From assembly GCA_902651635.1 (NCBI GenBank), contig CACRSC010000013.1, forward strand, positions 229,419 through 293,418: a stretch of 64,000 nt of DNA, given 5' to 3'. The notes under the pieces were generated by a model. The model was not told the origin of the DNA. It searched no databases and saw nothing but the letters and a program-made list of their open reading frames with translations. Positions 22,545 to 35,043 of this stretch are shown here, piece by piece (the first letter of the stretch is position 1; every line of letters starts with the position of its first letter). Both the position numbers and the translations under genes were made by a program. Source of the DNA: Mastigamoeba balamuthi (Eukaryota; Evosea; Mastigamoebida; Mastigamoebidae).

Positions 22545-25500
22545 ATGTTCCGACAAGTGTGGGCTTCTTTTGTCCTGTCCGCACTGCTTGCCCTTGCCGC
22601 GGCAACGGGGTGCTCGTACACGGAGCCCCAGGCGACGCGCTCGCACCCCGTGGTCGTCGTGGGATTCACGTCGTCGTCGGCGAGCACGGCGGGCATCAGC
22701 AGCCGCGCGGGCCTCGAGGCGGCGCTGCGAGAAGCCTCGGATGTGTCGCGCCTGCAGTTCGTCCCCGCGTGGCTCGATGACCACTTCAGCGACGCTGCCA
22801 GCGCCAACAACACGCGCAGGCTGGTCTGCGAGCTCGGTGTCTTCGTGGTCGCCGCCTCTGTGGGCTCGTCTGCCAGCGAACTCGCGCTCCAACAGCTCAG
22901 GTTGCTGGGGGGTCGCTCAGGGACCCCAGTGCCCTTCTTCGGCCCCCTCTCGAGCTCGCCTGCACTGCGAGACGCGCAGGGCATCACAGGAGCCGACGGG
23001 CGTGTGGGGGTCATCAACGTGCGGGCGGGCGGGGGCGACGAGATGGCATCGATTGTGTCGTTCCTGTCGCGCGACTACGAGCAGCTGCGACGCACAGCAG
23101 TCGTGACTGGTAGCAACTCCTACGGGGCCTATGCACGCACCTTCCTCAACGGGACCCTCGCTGTGGTGGGCGTGCAGCCCTGGGCCATCGTCGACGACGT
23201 CCCGATATCAGTGGCCGAGGGCGACAGGGCGGAGTTGGCCAAGTCGATTGTCAACCGGCTGCTCCACGTGCCGCGACACATGACCGGCGACGCCGTCGGG
23301 AGACCACTCGCGGTCGTGATGGCGACGACAGGGGGGATGACGGGGCCGATCATCGAGGAGATGGCGGCGCGGGACGTCGCCAACGTGACCTTCGTGTGTG
23401 CGTCCAACATCGCGCCAAGTGACGTCTTCGACCAGCTCTCCAGCACCACCCGCTCGCGTCTCAGACAGCTCGGCTTCGAGATCTACTTTGAGCAGCTCGT
23501 CCCGCCGGCCACTGCAGACAGCGAGCTCGCCCGGTACTGACTGCGCCTCCAATGAAAAAACGCCATCGGATTGCCTTGGAACTGACAGGCTGACCCAGGG
23601 ACTTCGTCAACGCAATGAACGAGTCGGGGCACGACACCCGCAACGCATACGCGTTCGAGGGGTACATCGTGGGCCGCCTCTTCTCCGCGGTGGCCGCGCG
23701 GGCGCTGGAGATCTACGGGTGGCCGCTGACGCGCCAGACGTTCCTCGACACGGTGTTCCGCACGTACCGCACGTTCGACCTCCGCGGCGTGACGTTCGGG
23801 CCCTACGGCGACGCACAGGCCCCTCAGACCTCAGAGGAGTGGTGCAACCAGGGTTCGCACGAGCTGTTCACGAACCAGCTCAGCCTCGGCACCGGCAGCC
23901 TCATGGCCCAGTCCTCATCGTTCAAATTCGCTGGATGCCATGTGCCGCGGTGGTCCGCCTCCAAGAGGGCCCTTGTGGGCATCTCCCTCGCGCACAGGGG
24001 CCACAAGGGCGCGCAAGTGGACTGCAGCCTCGAGGGGACGACTGGGGCTGTCATCGGCCCTCTTCGCTGCCAATAGTGGCCGCACGGTCAGGGACCATCT
24101 CGTGTTTGCTGCAGCCATAAGGGGAACGAGCGTAGCGGACAACGTGAAACGCCTGCTCGCGTCCGGCGTGATCGCCATCGCTGGAATCCTCCGGGAGGCA
24201 GTTCCAGAGGCCCTTCAAGTGCTCAGGGCAGAGGACTCAGACGTCCCGTTAATCGCGCCTATGTCGGGGTCGTCGCAGCTGCGGTTTCCGTTCCGGAGCA
24301 ACAGAAACGTGATCAACCTCGTGCCTCTCACGCAGCAGGAGCTTCTCGTGGCCGTGCAGTACATCCTCGCGACAACCGGTGCCCGCGCCACCATCGGCTT
24401 CGTGTACGGCAACGACGACCTGGGCAGCGAGTACCGCCTCGCCCTCGACGACGTCGACGCTCTGCTTCGCTCTAGGGGAACTGACGTCGTCTTCGAGACG
24501 TCCCAGTACGACGCACGAGCCGGAATGGACAACACGACAGTGAGACGTGTGGAAAATGAGGACGCCTTCGTGTTTGTTGGCAGTCCTGCAGCGGCTGTGG
24601 CGTTCCTGGAGCTTCTGTACACGGACGCCAGGCAGCTGAACAAGACCAAGGTGATGTGCTCCGAGGTGCCTGAAGACCTCCTGCACGACGAGCTCGGGTA
24701 CTTCGCGCCCCCGGAGGTGCTGACGGGCGTGCACCTGCTGAGCAAGACGCCGCCGCTGTCGACGCTGCGCAAGACCAACGAGGTGCGGCAGATGTACGAG
24801 CAGTGGGTCTCGGATATCGAAAAGGGAGAGTCCTCGTTCCGCGGCTTCTTCGTCGGCATGTTCCTCTCTGCCGTCATTGATGCCATCGACGACGACGCCC
24901 TCGCCAATGGCGAAGAGAGACCTGTGACCCCGGAGCTCATCGTGAGGACCATCTACCACGTCGGGATCTTCGATATCGGGTCCATCTCTGTGGGGCCCTT
25001 CGTGGACAAGTGCGAGGGGAGTGCGCGGTGCTGCAACCAGGGCCTCGACAAGGTATACATCAGTCAATGGCAGGCAGGCGCCTTCCATGTTGTGCCTTTC
25101 GACACGCCTCTCGAGCGTTGCGGAGCAGAGTTTGACCAAAAGACAAGTGGCAGATCATCGCGCGAGCTCGCACTCATTCTGGCACTTGCGCTGAGCCTGG
25201 GATTCGCCGGGTTACTCATATCCGCGATGTCATTCCTCTTCTTCGCGTACTCGAGGAGGACGCTGTCGTTCCTGAACATCAAGCGACCAGACCTCGAGAT
25301 CAACGAGTGCATCGCCAAGGGCAGATGCGGACCCCTGCACGTGGGTGACTGGCACGGGACAACAGTGGCCATCCGCGTGATCGACAAGAGGGAGGTGAGC
25401 AAGGGAGACCTGGCGACCATCAAGGAGGAGATCGGGCTGCTGCACAAGCTGCACCACCCCAACCTCCTCATGCTCATGGGCTACTGCGAGACCCAGAACG

Positions 25501-26291
25501 AGCTTTATGTTGTCAGCGAGTACATGTCCGGAGGGTCGCTGAAGGAGTACCTGGCGCGGAACAGAGGGCAGCTGGGGGTGTTCAGCCTGATCGCGATGGC
25601 GTTTGACGTGGTCAAGGGCATCGCGTACCTGCACGCGTCCAAGCCCCCCATCGTCCACGGCAGCATCTCGACGCGCAGCCTCCTCGTCGACGACAAGCTC
25701 ACCACAAAGGTCTCCGACTTCTGGCTCTCCCGCAGTGACAGGAAGCGCGCTCGCTTGTCTTTGTCCACCTCTGTTCGTTTCCAGGAGCACGAGTGGCTGT
25801 CACCAGAGGTCACAAGCGGACTGCTGACGCCTGCGTCGGACGTGTGGGCATTCGGAGTTGTGCTGTGCGAATTGTTCCAGGACAGAACACCACAGAGGAA
25901 TGCCTCCTCTCAGGACCTCAAATGCTCTTCGGGGTCCGTGTCTGTGTCTCTGAGCCACGTGGCGCAGCACCCCGAGCCCGACGCAAGCACGCCCCAGGAA
26001 GTGGTGGAGCTGCTGTACCAGTGCTGGGAGCCGCAGCCCGACCAGAGGCCCACCATCTTCACTGTCCTGCGCTCCTGGCCCTCCACCTTCGCGTCGATCG
26101 GCCGCTTCGAGCTTCCCTCGGACCTCAGCCAGGTGCAGACCGCCTCGGACGACAGCGGGGCATCTGGGCCGGGGCCCGACGCCGTGGTGCCTGTGGCCAT
26201 GATGTCGCACAGCGAGCGCGAGGCATCACAGTCGCTGCACTTTGAATTTCGCACGCCTCACGTGCCTGCCGACGGGTCGAGGAAGCAGTGA
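22545..26291 (+). pseudogene. Receptor pseudokinase copy F with a 2-bp frameshift in exon 2
   Basis: Exon 1 is 22545-23533; a 65-bp intron with a phase-2 junction leads to exon 2 at 23599-26291. The reading frame breaks near 24040: where copy G has GGGGACGCGACTGGGG, F has GGGGACGACTGGGG, two bases fewer. The first frame then stops at 24076, and the correct frame continues undisturbed from about 24042 to the TGA at 26291. Apart from this, all domains are present (VAIR, HGS, DFWLS, APE-equivalent SPEV, MMSHSERE tail). Adding two bases would give exactly the 1227-codon length of copy G. It is either a very young pseudogene or an assembly error. As it stands, the product would be a secreted first flytrap with a truncated second. 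Confidence 0.8.
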
Positions 26292-26580
26292 GGTCACTGG
26301 GTGCAGAAGAGCAAGTCTTGTGCTGGTGTTAGAAAAGAGTAGTATCCTTATAATTCAGCGCCGCCTATGCCCTTTCCGCGGTTTAATACGCGCTTGGCCT
26401 CGATACGTGGCGCCGAGAAGTCTTGGTGGATCACTACTTCCAGGTTCCCTTGCGAGTCATTTCTAACCAGTGCAGTGGCCTCTCTTTTCGGGGTGCTGTG
26501 TGTGCGGTGAGCCAAATTTGTGCAGATGCTGCGAGCTACATGAATCAGTACCACATCGTCCCACTGGACCACTCCATACA
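26292..26580. other. Intergenic downstream of copy F
   Basis: About 290 bp with no AATAAA and no gene. The segment 26511-26580 aligns with 31291-31350 downstream of copy G (shared GAATCAGT-CC-CATC and a CACTCC-C-ACAATG end), so the 3' flanks of F and G were duplicated together. Confidence 0.5.
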
Positions 26581-26706
26581 ATGACGTCTGGAAGCAACCT
26601 CACAGCGGCAGCAGCCATCCCACCCTGGGCGCCGCAGCTGGAAGCCGCAACCCGACCAGAGACCCACCATCTTCCCGTGCTGCAAGATTCGGGAGTTGAT
26701 CTCTGA
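26581..26706 (+). pseudogene. Relic of the small IPPWAPQ ORF fused to a kinase-tail fragment
   Basis: A 41-codon ORF begins MTSGSNLTAAAAIPPWAPQ, matching the first 19 residues of the ORF at 31351. At about 26638 the sequence switches to a degenerate copy of the receptor kinase C-lobe DNA: a CTGGAAGCCGCAACCCGACC segment corresponds to the CWEPQPDQRP region of the receptors. It stops soon after. It looks like a truncated paralogue joined to receptor debris during local duplication. Confidence 0.5.
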
Positions 26707-27198
26707 GGGCGCTCATGTTCGCCTGTTGTAACCGAGAGACCTGGATTGAGTTGCACAGAATATCGAGTGGAAGTGCAGTTTTGAAATGAATAGAAAGACG
26801 GTGATGGCTGTTTATCTCTTTTTCGTGGGTTTAATTTGCGGTGGTAGTACTGAACCTATTGTTCTCCCAATTCCCCCTGACTATCTATGTCAGTATTTAT
26901 GCAGCTTCTGATGGCAAGCCTTGATCCCAATACACTGGGTAGGCGATTTAAGAGAGAAATACACCCCACGGCAACGCTATTGTCAGAAACCGCTGAAACC
27001 CTCGAAACTTAACTTCGTCAAGATGCACGTATTTACAAGGCCCTGCACGAGATCGGAATCAATCCGTCGGAGGGCATCGTGATTCCTCTGTGTCACTGCG
27101 CGCTCCCCGATGGCCCCGCACTGCAATTCGTTTGCTCGCGAGCCGCTTTTCCCCCTCACTTCTTCCCCATTATACTCATTTTTCCCCTTGTTATTTTG
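26707..27198 (+). repeat. Duplicated 5' flank of copy G (second member)
   Basis: This segment pairs with about 21890-22446 before copy F, with the landmarks given there in the same order but numerous substitutions and small indels. No gene is contained in it. Confidence 0.6.
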
Positions 27199-27227
27199 CT
27201 TGCGCATAACTGCCCCAACAGGGGCAC
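27199..27227 (+). promoter_or_regulatory. Conserved upstream block of copies A/F/G (copy G)
   Basis: CTTGCGCATAACTGCCCC followed by AACAGGGGCA, about 70-100 bp before the copy G start. It is followed by the same TTCAGTGCTCTAACAA element seen before copy F. Confidence 0.45.
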
Positions 27228-27297
27228 GCGCCTTCAGATCATCAGGTATCCTCCCTTCGCAGGTTCAGTGCTCTAACAACTTTCCGTGCCTCCACGA

Positions 27298-30200
27298 ATG
27301 TTCCAACAAGTGTGGGCTTCAATCGTCCTGTCCGCACTGCTCGCCTTCACCGCGCACGCCGCCGCCACGGGGTGCTCGTACACGGAGCCCCAGGCGACGC
27401 GCTCGCACCCCGTGGTCGTCGTGGGATTCACGTCGTCGTCGGCGAGCACGGCGGGCATCAGCAGCCGCGCGGGCCTCGAGGCGGCGCTGCGAGAAGCCTC
27501 GGATGTGTCGCGCCTGCAGTTCGTCCCCGCGTGGCTCGACGACCACTTCAGCGACGTTGCCAGCGCCAACAACACCCACAGGCTGGTCTGTGAACTCGGC
27601 GCCTTTGTTGTTGCTGCCTCTGCGGGCTCGTCTGCCAGCGAACTCGCGCTCCAACAGCTCAGGCTGCTCGCGGGACCCACAGGGACCCCAGTGCCCTTCT
27701 TCGGCCCCCTCTCGAGCTCGCCTGCACTGCGAGACGCGCAGGGCATCACAGGAGCCGACGGGCGTGTGGGGGTCATCAACGTGCGGGCGGGCGGGGGCGA
27801 CGAGATGGCATCGATTGTGTCGTTCCTGTCGCGCGACTACGAGCAGCTGCGACGCACAGCAGTCGTGACTGGCAGCAGCTCCTACAGCGCCTACACGAGC
27901 ACCTTCCTCAACGGGACCCTCGCTGTGGTGGGCGTGCAGCCCTGGGCCATCGTCGGCGACGTCCCGATATCAGTGGCCGAGGGCGACAGGGCGGAGTTGG
28001 CCAAGTCGATTGTCAACCGGCTGCTCCACGTGCCGCGACACATGACCGGCGACGCCGTCGGGAGACCACTCGCGGTCGTGATGACGACGACAGGGGGGAT
28101 GACGGGGCCGATCATCGAGGAGATGGCGGCGCGGGACGTCGCCAACATGACCTTCGTGTGCGCGTCCAACGTCGTGCCGAGAGACGTCTTCGACCAGCTC
28201 TCCAGCACCACCCGCTCGCGTCTCAGACAGCTCGGCTTCGAGATCTACTTTGAGCAGCTCGTCCCGCCGGCCACTGCAGACAGCGAGCTCGCCCGGTACG
28301 GACTGCGCTGTTTCATTGTTGGATCACCTCCTCGGTTTGTCTAAAGCACTTGTTAACTGACCCAGGGACTTCATCGATGCAATGTACGAGTCGGGGCACG
28401 ACACCCGCAACGCATACGCGTTCGAGGGGTACATCGTGGGCCGCCTCCTCTCCGTGGTAGCCGAACGGGCTCTGGAGATCTACGGGTGGCCGCTGACGCG
28501 CCAGACGTTCCTCGACACTGTGTTCCGCTCGTACCGCACGTTCGACCTCCGCGGCGTGACGTTCGGGCCCTACGGCGACGCACAGGCCCCTCAGACCTCC
28601 GAGGACTGGTGCAACCAGGGCGCGCACGAGCTGTTCACGAGCCAGCTCAGCCTCGACACCGGCAGTCTCATGGCCCAGTCCCCAACGTTTAAGTTCGCTG
28701 GATGCCAAGTGCCGCGGTGGTCCGCCTCCAAGAGGGCCCTTGTGGGCCTCGCCCTCGCGCACAGGGGTCACACGGGCGAGTTGGCGGACTACAGCCTCGA
28801 GGGGACGCGACTGGGGCTGTCATCGGCCCTCTTGGCGGCCAACAGCGGTCGCACCGCCAACCACCATCTCATGTTCGCAGCCGCCATCGGTGGAACAAGC
28901 ACAGCGGACAACGTGAAACGCCTGCTCGCTTCCAACGTGATTGCCATCGCTGGGGTCCTCAGGGAGGCAGTTCCAGAGGCCCTTCAAGTGCTCAGGTCAG
29001 ATGACTCAGACGTTCCGCTGATCGCGCCGCTGTCGGGGTCGTCGCAGCTGCGGTTTCCGTTCCGGAGCAACAGAAACGTGATCAACCTCGTGCCTCTCAC
29101 GCAGCAGGAGCTGCTCGTGGCCGTGCAGTACATCCTCGCGACAACCGGTTCCCGCTCCACCATCGGCTTCGTGTACGGCAACGACGACCTGGGCAGCGAG
29201 TACCACCTCGCCCTCGACGACGTCGACGCTCTGCTTCACTCCAAGGGAACTGACGTCGTCTTCGAGACGTCCCTGTACGATACACGCTACGAGATGGACA
29301 ACGCGACAGTGGAGCTCGTCGAAGATGTGGACGCCTTCGTGTTTGTTGGCGGGACTTCAGCGGCCGCGGAGTTCCTGGAGTTGCTCTATACCGACGCCAG
29401 ACAGCTGAACAAGACGAAGGTGATATGCTCCGAGGTGCCCGAAGACCACCTGCACGACGAGCTCGGGTACTTCGCGCCCTCGGAGGTGCTGACGGGCGTG
29501 CACCTTCTAAGCAAGACGCCGCCGCTGTCGACGCTGCGCAAGACAAACGAGGTGCGTCAGATGTACGAGGAATGGGTCTCTGATATAGATCGGGGCGAGT
29601 CCTCGTTCCGCGGCTTCTTCGTCGGCATGTTCCTCGCTGCTGTCATCGACGCCATCGACGACGAGGCCCTCGCCACCGGCGAGGAGAGACCTGTGACCCC
29701 GGAGCTCATCGTGAGGACCATCTACCATGTCGGGATCTTCGACATCGGGTACATCTCTGTGGGGCCCTTCGTGGACAAGTGCGAGGGCAGCGTGCGCTGC
29801 TGCAACCAGGGCCTTGACAAGGTCTACATCAGTCGGTGGCATGCAGGCGCCTTCCATGTCGTGCCCTTCGACACGCCTCTCGAGCGTTGTGGAGCCGAGT
29901 TCGACCGAAAAACCACTGAAACAACTTCTCACAAACTTGAACTCATTCTGGCACTTGCGCTGAGCCTGGGATTCGTGGGTATGCTATTGACCGTGATGTC
30001 GTTCTTCTTCTTCGCGTACTCTAGGCGGACGCTGTCGTTCCTGAACATCAAGCGCCCTGACCTCGAGATCAACGAGTGCATCGCCAAGGGCAGATGCGGA
30101 CCCCTGCACGTGGGCGACTGGCACGGGACAACAGTGGCCATCAAAGTGATCGACAAGAAGGCCATCACCAATGCCGAGCTGATAGCGATCAAGGAGGAGA

Positions 30201-31051
30201 TCGGGCTGCTGCACAAGCTGCACCACCCCAACCTCCTCATGCTCATGGGCTACTGCGAGACCCGCAACGAGCTTTACGTGGTGAGCGAGTACATGTCCGG
30301 AGGGTCGCTGAAGGAGTACCTGGCGCGGAACAGAGGGCAGCTGGGGGTGTTCAGCCTGATCGCCATTGCATTCGACGTGATCAAGGGCATCGCGTACCTG
30401 CACGCGTCCAAGCCCCCCATCGTGCACGGCAGCATCTCCACTCGCAGCCTCCTCATCGACGACAAGCTCACCACCAAGGTCTCCGACTTCTGGCTCTCCC
30501 ACAGTGACAGGAAGCGCTCTCGTTTGTCTCTGTCCACCTCGATTCGTCTCCAAGAGCACGAGTGGCTGTCGCCAGAGGTCGCCAGCGGATTGCTCACGCC
30601 TGCGTCGGACGTGTGGGCATTCGGAGTTGTGCTGTGCGAACTGTTCCAGGACAGAACTCCGCAGAGAGAATCCTCGCAGGACATCAAATGCTCATTGGGT
30701 TCCGTTTCAGTTTCGATGACCCGCGGGACGCAGCACCCCGAGCCCGACGCAAGCACGCCCAAGGAGGTGGTGGAGCTGCTGAATCAGTGCTGGGAGCCGC
30801 AGCCCGACCAGAGGCCCACCATCTTCACTGTCCTGCGCTCCTGGCCCTCCACCTTCGCCACTGTCGGCCGCTTCGAGCTGCCCTCGGACCTCAGCCCTGC
30901 GCATACCGCCTCGGAAGACAGCGGGGCATCTGTTGCGGGTCCGGGCGCTGTGGTTCCCTTGGCCGTGATGTCGCACAGCGAGCGCGAGGCCGCGCAGTCG
31001 CTACACTTCGAGTTTGGCGCTCCACCAGCCGATGGAGAGGCGAAGCAGTGA
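27298..31051 (+). CDS. Receptor pseudokinase copy G (beta-3 Lys retained)
   Basis: Exons 27298-28295 and 28366-31051 (70-bp intron, phase 2) give 1227 aa. The ATG at 27298 matches the start of copy F. The first flytrap belongs to the GGGDEM subgroup (VINVRAGGGDEMAS), shared with F, I and J. TM lies near 857 (LALALSLGFVGMLLTVMSFF). The kinase-like domain has IGKGRCG in A/F-type context with VAIK, so the ATP-anchoring Lys is present. The catalytic loop is still HGSISTRSLLI (1020) and the metal motif DFWLS. It shares KKAITNAE after beta-3 with I and J rather than the VSKGDLA of B to F. It should bind nucleotide better than its neighbours but still lacks the catalytic Asp. Confidence 0.88.
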
Positions 31052-31088
31052 GTTATCAAGCGATGAAAAGGCTATCTGTGTTGGTGTT

Positions 31089-31094
31089 AATAAA
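31089..31094 (+). promoter_or_regulatory. Poly(A) signal of copy G
   Basis: AATAAA 37 bp after the TGA stop. The equivalent position downstream of copy F has lost the hexamer. Confidence 0.55.
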
Positions 31095-31350
31095 GGGTCG
31101 TTGCCCTGTACTTCAGTACCCGCCTATGATCCTTGACGCTTTCAGATAGGGTTGTGCAGGCGAACGTTGTGCTCCCCAGAGAACTATCCAAGCGCGAATA
31201 GAAAAGCTGCCTTCTTAGTCCAACGAGCTGGGAGCCCGGAGAGTTGCAGCCGAGTCTGCCAGGCTGCGTGATGGGCCAGGTTCGTGGAGAGATACTGCGG
31301 GCTCCACGAATCAGTGCCGCATCATCCCCCACTTGGCCACTCCCCTCACA

Positions 31351-31740
31351 ATGTCGTCTGGAAGCAACCCCACAGCAGCTGCAGCCATCCCGCCCTGGGC
31401 CCCGCAGTGCAGTTCCACGGGCCTCTCCCCGGCCCACTCGGCCACCCCCAGGTGCCACAGGGGCCTGCCAGCCGCTGGGAGGGCGCTGGTGAGCTCGCCA
31501 GCCAGCAGGACGCCCCACACGCTGCCCTGGGGCCCCAAGCTCGAGGGCGGCTGCCTGGGCCCTGGTACATGCAGCACGGGAGCGCCCCAGACGGTGGGCA
31601 TGTCGACGCAGACGGACGCTGGGACGCTGGTGTCGAGGGCGTCGCAGACAGGGGCGCAGGAGACGCCCTGCGGTGCTCTGCTGTGGGTTCTCTGCCACCC
31701 GGCACAGGCCCTCTGGCTGGCCCTGCCCGACCTCTCCTGA
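31351..31740 (+). CDS. Hypothetical small protein with MSSGSN...AAAAIPPWAPQ N-terminus
   Basis: A 129-codon ORF that I do not recognise. Its third codon positions are overwhelmingly G or C, as in the real genes here and unlike the surrounding DNA. Its ATG sits in CACAATG. The first 19 codons recur at 26581 with four synonymous and two replacement differences, which suggests past selection on this frame. The product is rich in Pro, Ser, Thr and Gly, with Trp and Cys residues scattered, and has no clear signal peptide or TM. It could be a real small gene, one exon of a larger gene, or a chance open frame in GC-rich DNA. Confidence 0.4.
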   Translation: MSSGSNPTAAAAIPPWAPQCSSTGLSPAHSATPRCHRGLPAAGRALVSSPASRTPHTLPWGPKLEGGCLGPGTCSTGAPQTVGMSTQTDAGTLVSRASQTGAQETPCGALLWVLCHPAQALWLALPDLS

Positions 31741-34700
31741 CTCCCCTCTGCCCCTCCGAGATCGACTGTCCTCGCTCAATCAGTCCTGGGGTGCTGCTGC
31801 CCTAGGGGCGCCCTGTCCGTGCCTCAGTGTACTGCATGGGGGGTGGAGTTGTGATGCGACGTGTAGAGAGTTGGTCTGAATCGTTGCGTGCGTGGCTCGG
31901 TCCAGTCAGAGGGCTGGGAAAACAGCATTTGAAAAGCACTTTCGTCTGCTGATTCCGAGTCCAGGAGTCACCCTGGGGAGGATGAGCGAGTGATCACTCT
32001 CCTAAGGGTGATGGTGATATGTTCTACAGTGCGGGAGTGCAGTTCCGTTGAATAGCAGTTCACTTCGAGAAGGTCGAGAGTTTACGGGAGACTATAGCAG
32101 TGGTATGACATCATTGTACGCACATCTGGAGAATTAAACTGAGACCTCACATACATCTTCCAGAGATCCGAAAATCTCCTTACATAATTAAAATCTCGCG
32201 CTCCAGAGGCCAAGACCTCAACAGAACAGCGATAGCAGTCTTCAGCAAGCCAACCGTGGTGTGGTCAGCCTACTGCCCCTTGTCACTCACCTGAGGTACT
32301 GGGAGTGCGCGCAGAGGTGTGTGAAGAGCACATCCAACCGCCAATGTCCTGGGACAAAAATAGATCTCCTTCCACAGAGCGAACTCGGGCTATTTTTACC
32401 ATAATTGCTGTACATATAGGAATTCAGAACACTTTGGATCTGATGAAATTCATAAAAGCCAGATGCCTCCTCAGGCCAAAGGAAAGAGGGCACAAGCCCA
32501 GAATGGCTGCAGGTCTGCTCACAGAAGGCACCACGGACCCTGGAAAAAGAAGGAAGAGAGAAAGACACTGAGGCCCAGGATGGACCAATGTGAAGGATTG
32601 ATACAGGGTATAATCCCCTGCCTTTTCCATGGATCAATACTGCCCAAATGCCGGGAAAAGGCATAATTTAATCAGGGGTATCAATTCATGGTGTTGGTGG
32701 GTACGTTAACTCAGATCCACCTATTGATAATCAATGGCTACAATCTACAAGAAATAGCTGGAATAGGTACTAGACTGCCAGCCACCAAAACAGAATCGGA
32801 ACCAATTGGCTGTCCTCCCACCTACACTGTTCCACCACATAAATAGAATCAATACTGGTCCGTAACATTTTTGTTCACAAGTCCTCTCTGCAGCTGCACA
32901 GTTGTAGTGATGCAGGCACAGGTACAGGTTGTCTTTCTCACTGGCTTGCTCACCCGTCATCATGCTGGGTTTTGCACCAACAGCCCTGTTCTCAGGCTCA
33001 GCGATGAGTTGTGCACAATGAACCTTATGCATCTCAGTTGCCATCCTCTGGCATGCAGGGTCTGTAACCCACTGCATGCAGTGCTGTAGAGAGTGTGGCT
33101 GGTGAGATAAGCATCAGTGGCTATGTGAAACCAGAAGCCGGCTGAAGAACATCAAGACAATCAGCATATCAGTTCCAAATGATGGTACAGCCATGGATCG
33201 CTAGCTTGCCAGGGGTATGAGGAGGAGCAGCATGAAGAAGGCCGAGCTCGTTCATTAATGCAATGGTAAGAACCTTGTTCTCTGGTGGCTTCTACCAGTT
33301 CGCTTCTGCACCACCTTCTGTTAATTTCCACATGTTACGGGTTACAAAAAAAAGAGAGTATGAGGAGTTAACTTCAATTGTCACCTGGTAGCTCCTTTTC
33401 TCTGCAAAGAGAGCTTTGCTGCCTTGTGCCATGCATTCTGTGAGCAGTGTTGGCTTTGATTTTTGTGAACCACATTTTAAGATTGCATATCAAGTATTCT
33501 GACTGTTTGGACTGTGCAATAACTCGAACTGAAGCTTCTCAGATGCACATTGCTTTCACAGCAAAGTCATGCGTGTGGAGTCCAGACATGGCCAAGTAGC
33601 AGTGTTGCCTCTGAGTTGTTGATTTCCTGCTTCAAGCATTGCTTGAGCATGTGCATGAATTTGATGTAGTTTCTGACATGTTGAACTCATTATCACGAAG
33701 CCTGTGCATAGAAGAAGAGATATTAAAAGAAAGTATGAAACTCCGAGGCACTGTCACCAGGTGTGCTGAAGCAGCAGGTCTTTGGCACAGGACTTCCTTC
33801 CTGTTCCTGTTTATTGTCCATAGTGGCAGAGCTCCAGTGCAGTTCATGGTAGAGCCAGTTGCGAAGACAGTGGATTATCACTTTGTCTCTATCCATGGCA
33901 GTCCTGATGTTTAGAAATAACCTTTTTCTTTGAATGCACTTCTCCATGTCAGATTCACAGAGTGTGATGCAATGTCTCGTAATATTTTCATCAACCAATC
34001 AGTTAATAGCATGATTCTCTTTTTATGTGACACTGCTCATGCCACTATGCACTGAAGGACAGGAGTTTCTGCAGATTTTTAAAGACATGAAAATCTGACC
34101 ATATTTTCTCATTAGATCTCCTGTGAGCTGTCTAGATCCTCTGTGTATGACTGAATAACTCAGAGAAAAATGCAGTAATTTTGAGTATCCCTTTGACAAC
34201 TCGAGTTCATGTGTTCACAATCTTCTCCGGATGACTTCACCCTGTGTTCAAGACGGAATTGTGCTCTGACCACCTGAGACAAAAAGTATGTGTTAGAGGT
34301 CCTATTTCACATTTTCCACTCTGTGCTCAAAAAGGGTACATACCTGACAGAATATATTGTGAAGTCCTACTCAGCCTTTCGTAGATGAATTTCTCTATCT
34401 TTTCTGAATTTCACTGTCTGACATTGCATCATTTGCATCGGTCCATCTCGAGCCTAACGAGAGGGCTCGTTTGCCACGATTTGCAAGCCCACCTGATCCT
34501 TCTCGTCTAAGAGAACGGCAGAAGCCCAAGTCACTCACTCCAAAGCCCACCCACAAGCCTCCTGCAGTCCAGGTATCTATCTTACTTTGCTGTTTTCATG
34601 CTGACCTGAAGGCACACAGGGGACTTACCTGCAAAAAATCTCAGAACTGTGCTCCCCAGCTCTAAATTAGAAGCCTTCTCTACAGCACTCCTCGCAATTG

Positions 34701-35043
34701 CCAGGGAATTCCATTCCCACAAGATCTGGCTTGCTCTGGTGGTTGCGACACCGCGAGGGGAGGGGACCAGTGTAGCTTGCTTGGCTGACAAAATGAGCCG
34801 CTGCTGTCGGCCTGGCCTTGTGCATTACGCTCGGATTGCTTGACCACAGCGTGATAGACACGTTCCCGTGTGCAAGCAGAGAACAAGTACGAGGTCACCT
34901 TGTGCAGCTGTATCGACTGATACAGGGTTCGTGGGCAACGAAGAATGCCACTGACAGCAATACGAAGATAAAGGGTATCCGATTGCTTTATAATCCGGGT
35001 CGGGTGCGCGTGTCGTGCGTTGTGGTTGCGTTAAACAGAACAT
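31741..35043. other. Intergenic, AT-richer island at the strand-switch between plus and minus receptor genes
   Basis: About 3.3 kb between the 3' ends of convergent copies G and H. From about 31.9 to 34.9 kb it is AT-richer and holds only short, mutually overlapping ORFs with no family signature that I can defend. It may be a graveyard of mobile-element debris at the inversion point, but terminal repeats could not be recognised. Confidence 0.5.

Noticed and set aside
33639-33998. Overlapping 91-codon ORFs on both strands, considered as a mobile-element N-terminus
   Set aside because: Only a vague resemblance (VTRCAEAAGL) to a transposase helix-turn-helix; no second block, no coding bias.
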